Shown in pieces: positions 3,832 through 9,201 of a stretch of DNA of 9,201 nt (positions are counted from its first letter, which is position 1; every line of letters begins with the position of its first letter). The stretch covers positions 1 to 9,201 of the forward strand of contig CALVQP010000045.1 of NCBI GenBank assembly GCA_944358225.1. The letters are read 5' to 3'. This DNA comes from an uncultured Bacilli bacterium. Lineage in GTDB: Bacteria; Bacillota_I; Bacilli_A; RF39; UBA660. Below the pieces are notes generated by a model. The model made no database searches. It had not been told where the DNA came from and saw nothing but the letters and a program-made list of their open reading frames with translations. A program made the translations under genes and the position numbers.

Positions 3832-6800
3832 GTGGCATTTAAATTAGCAAAATTTGGAGACCATAGAGAAAGAAGAACATTCTCAAAAACAAAAAACACC
3901 TTAGAATTAACAGATTTACTAGAAATTCAAAAAAAATCATTTAATTGGTTTTTAGAAGAGGGGATTAGAGAAATTTTTGATGATTTATTTCCGGTTGAAA
4001 GCTTTACTGGAAATATTTCACTAGAATTTGGAGACTATTCTTTTGATGAACCTAGATATTCTATCAAAGAGGCAAAAGAAAGAATGGTAAACTATGCAGC
4101 GCCTTTAAAAGTAGAAGCTCGTCTTTTTATTCATGAAACTGGTGAAGTAAAAGAACAAGAAATATTTTTAGGTGACATGCCGATGATGACTGATGCCGGA
4201 ACATTTATTATTAATGGAGCAGAGCGTGTTATAACATCACAATTAGTACGTAGTCCATCTATTTATTTTAAAAAAGAAATTGATAAAAACGGACGTCCTG
4301 TTGTTAGTGGTGAAGTCATTCCAAATAAGGGTACTTGGTTAGAATATGAAGTTGATGCTAGAGATGTATTATACGTTCGTATAGATCGTACAAGAAAAGT
4401 GGCTATTACTACTTTCTTACGTGCACTTGGACTTTCTAATGATGAAGATATCATTGAAGTATTTGGTGATAATCCATTTATCCAAAATACACTAGAAAAA
4501 GACAATACGAAAAACGTTGATGAAGCTTTAATTGAAATTTATGAAAAACTTCGTCCTGGAGAACCAGCTACTTTAGATAGTGCTAAAAATCAACTTATTA
4601 CTAGATTTTTTGATAAATTTAGATACGATTTAGCTAAAGTTGGACGTTATAAATTCAACAAAAAACTTAATGTTCTTGATCGTTTAGTTGGATGTACTAT
4701 TGCGCAAGATATAAAAGATAAAAAAGAAGTAATTGTTTCCAAAGGGACACTTATTACTAAAGAATTACTTGAAACAATCCGTCCTATTTTCCAAAGTGGT
4801 TACGGATTAAAAGAAACAATTATTAATGAAGAATTAGATAGTTATAATAAAATTCAAGAAGTTTTAGTTTATGATAAACATGATCCTGAAAAGATTCATA
4901 AAATTATTGGTAATGATCAATCAATTGATGAACGTCGTTTAACAATTTCAGATGTTTACGCTTCTATTTCATATTACTTAAATTTATTATATGATATTGG
5001 GAATATCGATGAAATCGATCATTTAGGAAATCGTCGTGTACGTCAAGTTGGAGAACTAATTCAAAATCAATTTAGAGTAGGTATGTCTAGAATGGAACGT
5101 GTTATTCGTGAAAGAATGACTACGCAAGAAATTGAAAATGTAACACCGAAGACATTAATTAATATTCGCCCTGTAACGGCAGCTTTAAAAGAATTTTTTG
5201 GTTCTTCTCAATTATCGCAATTCATGGATCAAATAAATCCTATTGCTGAGCTTACAGCTAAAAGACGTTTATCATCATTAGGACCAGGAGGATTATCAAG
5301 AGATAGAGCTGGTATGGAAGTTCGTGATGTTAACGCCTCTCATTATGGACGTTTGTGTCCTATTGAGTCTCCAGAAGGACAAAATATTGGTCTTATAACT
5401 TCACTTTCTTCTTACGCTAAAATTAATGATTTTGGATTCATAATGACTCCTTATCGTAAAGTAGAAAACGGCAGATTGACAGATGAAATCGAGTATTTAA
5501 CAGCTGATGAAGAAAATGACTATTATATTTCTCAAGCTACTGTTAATGTCGATGATGATAATAATATCGTTGATGATAAAGTAATTGCCCGTCTTAATGG
5601 CGATACAGTAATGGTAAAAAATACGCAAGTAAATTACGTCGATGTTGCTCCATCTCAAGTAGTATCAATTACAACTAGTTGTATTCCATTCTTGGATCAT
5701 GATGATGCAACTCGTGCTTTGATGGGAGCTAACATGCAACGTCAAGCAGTTCCTTTATTAAAAACAGAAGCTCCAATTGTTGCCACTGGCGTAGAATATA
5801 TTGCGGCACGTGATTCAGGATCTACTGTAGTAGCAAAAGCTGATGGCGTAGTAGAATATGCTGATGCTAAAAAAATTATTGTTAAAAATGTTAAAGGAAA
5901 AGATACATATTACTTAGCCAATTTTGAAAGAACAAATGCATCTACTTGTTTAAATCATCGACCATTAGTTAAAGAAGGAGATAAAATTCATCGTGGCGAA
6001 GTAATCGCTGATGGACCATCAACTGATAGAGGAGAACTTGCTTTAGGTAAAAACATGACTGTTGCTTTCATGACATTTAATGGATACAACTATGAAGATG
6101 CTGTTATTTTAAACGAGAGATTAGTTAAAGATGATGTTTATACCTCATTACATATTGAGCAAACTGATATTGATTGTCGTGATACGAAATTAGGACCTGA
6201 AGAAATTACGCGAGATATCCCAAATGTTTCAGAAGAAGCGCGTAAAAACCTAGATGCTAACGGAATTGTTCGTATTGGTACAGAAGTCCATGAAGGAGAT
6301 ATTCTAGTTGGTAAAGTAACGCCAAAAGGAGTTCAAGAACTTACTAGCGAAGAAAAATTACTACATGCTATTTTTGGTGAAAAAACTAGAGAAGTACGCG
6401 ATACTTCATTACGTGTAAAACATGGCGAAGATGGTATAGTTCACGATATTAAGGTTTATACCAAAGAAAATAGTGATGAACTACCACCAGGAGTTTCCAA
6501 GATTGTCCGTGTTTACATTACACAAAAACGTAAAATTCAAGTAGGAGATAAGATGTCTGGACGTCACGGAAATAAAGGTGTTATTTCGCTAATCCTACCT
6601 GAAGAAGACATGCCATATTTACCAGATGGTACACCTGTTGATGTGATTTTAAACCCACTAGGAGTTCCATCACGTATGAATATTGGCCAAATTTTAGAAT
6701 TGCATTTAGGAATGGCTGGAAAACAGATAGGTACACATTATGCCACACCAGTATTTGATGGGGCAAGTATTGAAGATATTAAAGAACAAATGCAAGAAGC

Positions 6801-7428
6801 CAATATGGCTGAAGACGGAAAAACCATTTTATACAACGGTCGTACTGGAGAACCGTTTGAAAACCGTGTATCTGTTGGTGTGATGTACATGATTAAACTG
6901 CATCACATGGTTGATGATAAACTTCATGCTCGTGCTACTGGACCATATTCATTAGTAACTCAACAGCCACTTGGAGGTAAAGCTCAGTTTGGTGGTCAAA
7001 GATTTGGAGAAATGGAAGTTTGGGCCCTTTATGCTTACGGTGCCGCCCATGTACTTCAAGAAATTTTAACTATTAAATCTGATGATGTTGTAGGTCGTGT
7101 TAAAGTATATGAGGCTTTAGTCAAAGGAAAGGTAGTTAATCAAGCCGGAGTTCCTGAAAGCTTTAGAGTATTAATTAAAGAGTTCCAAGCTTTAGGATTA
7201 GATATTCAAATTTTAGATACTGATAATAATCTTCTTGATCTTAGAGATATTGAATCCGATGAAGAAGAAAATGAAAGTATTAGAGTTGATGAAATTGAAA
7301 CTCTAAAAGATGAAATTTTACCAGAAACAACGGAAGAAATAAATGAGGAAGACGCAGAAGAAGATTATGCTCCCGATTTAGATGATTTGGAATTTCCCGG
7401 AGAAGATTTAAAAGAAGGTGACATGTAA
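3832..7428 (+). CDS. rpoB: DNA-directed RNA polymerase subunit beta
   Basis: This 1198-residue protein is close to the Bacillus length. It forms one pincer and part of the active centre of RNA polymerase. The start is GTG 3832 with GGGGTGA at 3821-3827, and the N-terminus matches the family (KFGDHRERR, then LEIQKKSFNWFLEEG). Landmarks are the rifampicin pocket GSSQLSQFMDQINPIAELTA from residue 457, LGPGGLSRDRAG after it, NYEDAVI with E755 and D756, and GDKMSGRHGNKG at 905-916 with K907 and K915 (E. coli K1065 and K1073). GGKAQFGGQRFGEMEVWAL lies near the C-terminus. The last 60 or so residues form a strongly acidic tail, common in Bacillota. Ala476 (GCT 5257-5259) stands where E. coli has His526, and Ile468 where it has Asn518. 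The final TAA shares its last A with the rpoC ATG, so the two subunits are translationally coupled. A dedicated promoter lies at 3732-3760. Confidence 0.99.
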   Translation: MAFKLAKFGDHRERRTFSKTKNTLELTDLLEIQKKSFNWFLEEGIREIFDDLFPVESFTGNISLEFGDYSFDEPRYSIKEAKERMVNYAAPLKVEARLFIHETGEVKEQEIFLGDMPMMTDAGTFIINGAERVITSQLVRSPSIYFKKEIDKNGRPVVSGEVIPNKGTWLEYEVDARDVLYVRIDRTRKVAITTFLRALGLSNDEDIIEVFGDNPFIQNTLEKDNTKNVDEALIEIYEKLRPGEPATLDSAKNQLITRFFDKFRYDLAKVGRYKFNKKLNVLDRLVGCTIAQDIKDKKEVIVSKGTLITKELLETIRPIFQSGYGLKETIINEELDSYNKIQEVLVYDKHDPEKIHKIIGNDQSIDERRLTISDVYASISYYLNLLYDIGNIDEIDHLGNRRVRQVGELIQNQFRVGMSRMERVIRERMTTQEIENVTPKTLINIRPVTAALKEFFGSSQLSQFMDQINPIAELTAKRRLSSLGPGGLSRDRAGMEVRDVNASHYGRLCPIESPEGQNIGLITSLSSYAKINDFGFIMTPYRKVENGRLTDEIEYLTADEENDYYISQATVNVDDDNNIVDDKVIARLNGDTVMVKNTQVNYVDVAPSQVVSITTSCIPFLDHDDATRALMGANMQRQAVPLLKTEAPIVATGVEYIAARDSGSTVVAKADGVVEYADAKKIIVKNVKGKDTYYLANFERTNASTCLNHRPLVKEGDKIHRGEVIADGPSTDRGELALGKNMTVAFMTFNGYNYEDAVILNERLVKDDVYTSLHIEQTDIDCRDTKLGPEEITRDIPNVSEEARKNLDANGIVRIGTEVHEGDILVGKVTPKGVQELTSEEKLLHAIFGEKTREVRDTSLRVKHGEDGIVHDIKVYTKENSDELPPGVSKIVRVYITQKRKIQVGDKMSGRHGNKGVISLILPEEDMPYLPDGTPVDVILNPLGVPSRMNIGQILELHLGMAGKQIGTHYATPVFDGASIEDIKEQMQEANMAEDGKTILYNGRTGEPFENRVSVGVMYMIKLHHMVDDKLHARATGPYSLVTQQPLGGKAQFGGQRFGEMEVWALYAYGAAHVLQEILTIKSDDVVGRVKVYEALVKGKVVNQAGVPESFRVLIKEFQALGLDIQILDTDNNLLDLRDIESDEEENESIRVDEIETLKDEILPETTEEINEEDAEEDYAPDLDDLEFPGEDLKEGDM

Positions 7429-9201
7429 TGATAGAAGTAAATAGATTTAAAGGAATAAAAATTGGTATTGCCTCTCCTGAAAAGATTCGTAGTTGGTCTT
7501 ATGGAGAAGTAAAAAAACCAGAAACAATTAACTATCGTACATTAAAACCAGAACGAGATGGCTTATTTTGTGAAAAAATCTTTGGACCAAGTAAAGACTA
7601 TGAATGTTCATGTGGTAAATATAAAAGATTAAGATATAAAAATGTCGTTTGTGATCGTTGTGGCGTAGAAGTAACTAAAGCTAAAGTACGTCGTGAGAGA
7701 ATGGGGCATATAGAACTTGCCTCTCCTTGCTCACACATTTGGTTCTTTAAAGGAGTTCCTTCTAAAATGGGGCTTGTTTTGGACATGTCTCCCCGTGATT
7801 TAGAAGAAGTACTATATTTTGTTAGTTATGTTGTTATAGATGCAGGTAATGCTCCTTTAGAAAAAAAGCAAACTTTATCAGATAAAGAATATCGTCAATA
7901 TTATGAAAAATACGGCAATGGTTTTACTGTTGGTATGGGAGCCGAAGCTATTAAAAAATTGTTAGCAGATGTAGATATTGATAAAGAAGTTGAATCTTTG
8001 CGCCATGAGTTAGAAAATGCGCAAGGACAAAAACGTCTTCGTTTAGTTAAACGCCTAGATTGCTTAGTATCTTTTCAAGAATCTAACAATCGTCCTGAGT
8101 GGATGATTTTAGATGTTCTACCAGTAATACCTCCTGAACTTCGTCCAATGATTCAGTTAGATGGTGGTAGATTTGCAACTAGTGATTTAAATGATTTATA
8201 TCGTCGTATTATTAATCGTAATAATCGTTTAAAGAAATTACTAGAATTGGGAGCACCAACCATTATCGTTCAAAACGAAAAACGTATGCTTCAAGAAGCA
8301 GTTGATTCTTTATTTGATAATGGTCGCCGTGGTCGTAGTGTAACGGCTGCTGGTAATCGTGCTTTAAAATCATTATCAAGTATGTTAAAAGGTAAACAAG
8401 GTCGTTTTAGACAAAACTTACTAGGAAAACGTGTTGACTATTCTGGACGTAGTGTTATCGTTGTTGGACCAACTCTAAAAATGTATCAATGTGGTTTACC
8501 TAAAGAAATGGCCCTAGAATTATTTAAACCTCATGTAATTCATGGCTTAGTAGAACGTGATTTAGCCCATAATATTAAAGGTGCCAAAAAACTTATTGAT
8601 AATCGCGATGAATGCGTGTGGGATGTTGTTGAAGATGTTATTACGGAACATCCAGTAATGCTAAACCGTGCGCCAACATTGCACCGTTTGGGAATTCAAG
8701 CTTTTGAACCAGTATTAGTTGGTGGTAAAGCAATCCGTTTACATCCATTAGTATGTCCAGCCTTTAATGCGGATTTCGATGGTGATCAAATGGCTGTTCA
8801 CGTACCGCTTTCTGAAGAAGCCAAGGCTGAAGCACGTATTTTGATGTTAGGTGCTAACAACATTTTAAGTCCTAAAGATGGTAAACCGATTGTTACACCA
8901 TCTCAAGACATGGTTTTAGGAAATTACTATATAACAATCGAAGAAGCCGGTGAAGAAAATGAGGGTAAAGTTTATAAAAATTCTAACGAAGCGTTAATGG
9001 CTTACGAAAGAAAAGAAATAACTTTACATACTCGTATTGCTTTACCAGTATCATCTTTTAAATACAAATTATTTACAGACGATCAAAAAGGAAAATATTT
9101 AGTAACAACGGCGGGAAAATTAATCTTTAATGAAATTTTACCAGATTCTTTCCCTTATATTAATGAACCAACTGATGATAATATTCAGAATATTACCCCT
9201 A
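7428..9201 (+). CDS. rpoC: DNA-directed RNA polymerase subunit beta', N-terminal part (3' end outside window)
   Basis: The frame opens at ATG 7428 inside the rpoB stop (TAATG) and stays open to the window edge, giving 591 codons, about half of a usual bacterial beta-prime. The ribosome-binding site is within the end of rpoB (GAAGGTGA). The zinc ribbon is intact: C60-S-C62 and C75-D-R-C78, the same positions as in Bacillus. Further landmarks are GRRGRSVTAAGNRALKSL, KGKQGRFRQNLLGKRVDYSG, HPVMLNRAPTLHRLGIQAF and the catalytic NADFDGD at residues 447-453, whose three aspartates hold the active-site magnesium. With RpoB it forms the catalytic core of RNA polymerase. The trigger loop, the bridge helix and the C-terminal half would lie beyond 9201 and cannot be assessed. 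No frameshift or unusual residue was seen in the visible part. Confidence 0.98.
   Translation, partial: MIEVNRFKGIKIGIASPEKIRSWSYGEVKKPETINYRTLKPERDGLFCEKIFGPSKDYECSCGKYKRLRYKNVVCDRCGVEVTKAKVRRERMGHIELASPCSHIWFFKGVPSKMGLVLDMSPRDLEEVLYFVSYVVIDAGNAPLEKKQTLSDKEYRQYYEKYGNGFTVGMGAEAIKKLLADVDIDKEVESLRHELENAQGQKRLRLVKRLDCLVSFQESNNRPEWMILDVLPVIPPELRPMIQLDGGRFATSDLNDLYRRIINRNNRLKKLLELGAPTIIVQNEKRMLQEAVDSLFDNGRRGRSVTAAGNRALKSLSSMLKGKQGRFRQNLLGKRVDYSGRSVIVVGPTLKMYQCGLPKEMALELFKPHVIHGLVERDLAHNIKGAKKLIDNRDECVWDVVEDVITEHPVMLNRAPTLHRLGIQAFEPVLVGGKAIRLHPLVCPAFNADFDGDQMAVHVPLSEEAKAEARILMLGANNILSPKDGKPIVTPSQDMVLGNYYITIEEAGEENEGKVYKNSNEALMAYERKEITLHTRIALPVSSFKYKLFTDDQKGKYLVTTAGKLIFNEILPDSFPYINEPTDDNIQNITP

Noticed and set aside
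4263..4505. Minus-strand open frames inside rpoB and rpoC (4263-4505, 6581-6766, 7598-7786)
   Set aside because: They are shadows of the conserved sense coding frames, with no ribosome-binding sites or recognisable products.

Overview
The window comes from an AT-rich, low-GC Gram-positive-type genome with the standard genetic code: tryptophans are TGG and TGA terminates avd. The RNA polymerase and Obg sequences resemble Bacillota of the Erysipelotrichia / RF39 / Acholeplasma-like kind. That placement is inferred from protein character only and has not been tested by a tree.

The left quarter (about 3-2294) is a diversity-generating retroelement (DGR) in the order variable protein - VR - TR - avd - reverse transcriptase, all on the + strand. 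The first gene is cut by the window edge. It ends in a C-type-lectin-like domain whose last part is the variable repeat (VR, about 266-387). A second copy, the template repeat (TR, about 530-642), lies just downstream outside any real gene. Over the aligned 111 TR bases, 17 of 39 template adenines are changed in VR but only 1 of 72 non-adenine bases, which is the signature of adenine-specific mutagenic retrohoming. An Avd-type four-helix accessory protein and an RT with a YMDD box and an IGNLSSQ motif follow. The system looks dormant, decaying or unusually regulated. The RT is read in three consecutive frames, with two compensating shifts, both at A runs. The TR also lacks a 9-base unit present in VR. 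Several hairpins occupy the non-coding parts, including a perfect 10-bp stem between the variable gene and TR.

A hairpin with a T run (2301-2337) separates the DGR from housekeeping genes. obgE (2369-3640) is a complete Obg GTPase with a C-terminal OCT domain, closed by its own terminator. A 191-base gap then carries a near-consensus extended -10 promoter and a structured leader for rpoB (3832-7428). rpoB overlaps the start codon of rpoC (7428 to the window end, incomplete) by one base. RpoB and RpoC are the beta and beta-prime subunits and form the catalytic core of RNA polymerase. RpoB carries Ala at the position of E. coli His526, a classical rifampicin-resistance site. obgE occupies the place immediately upstream of rpoB where many Bacillota have rplJ-rplL.

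No tRNA, rRNA, CRISPR array or insertion-sequence transposase was seen.
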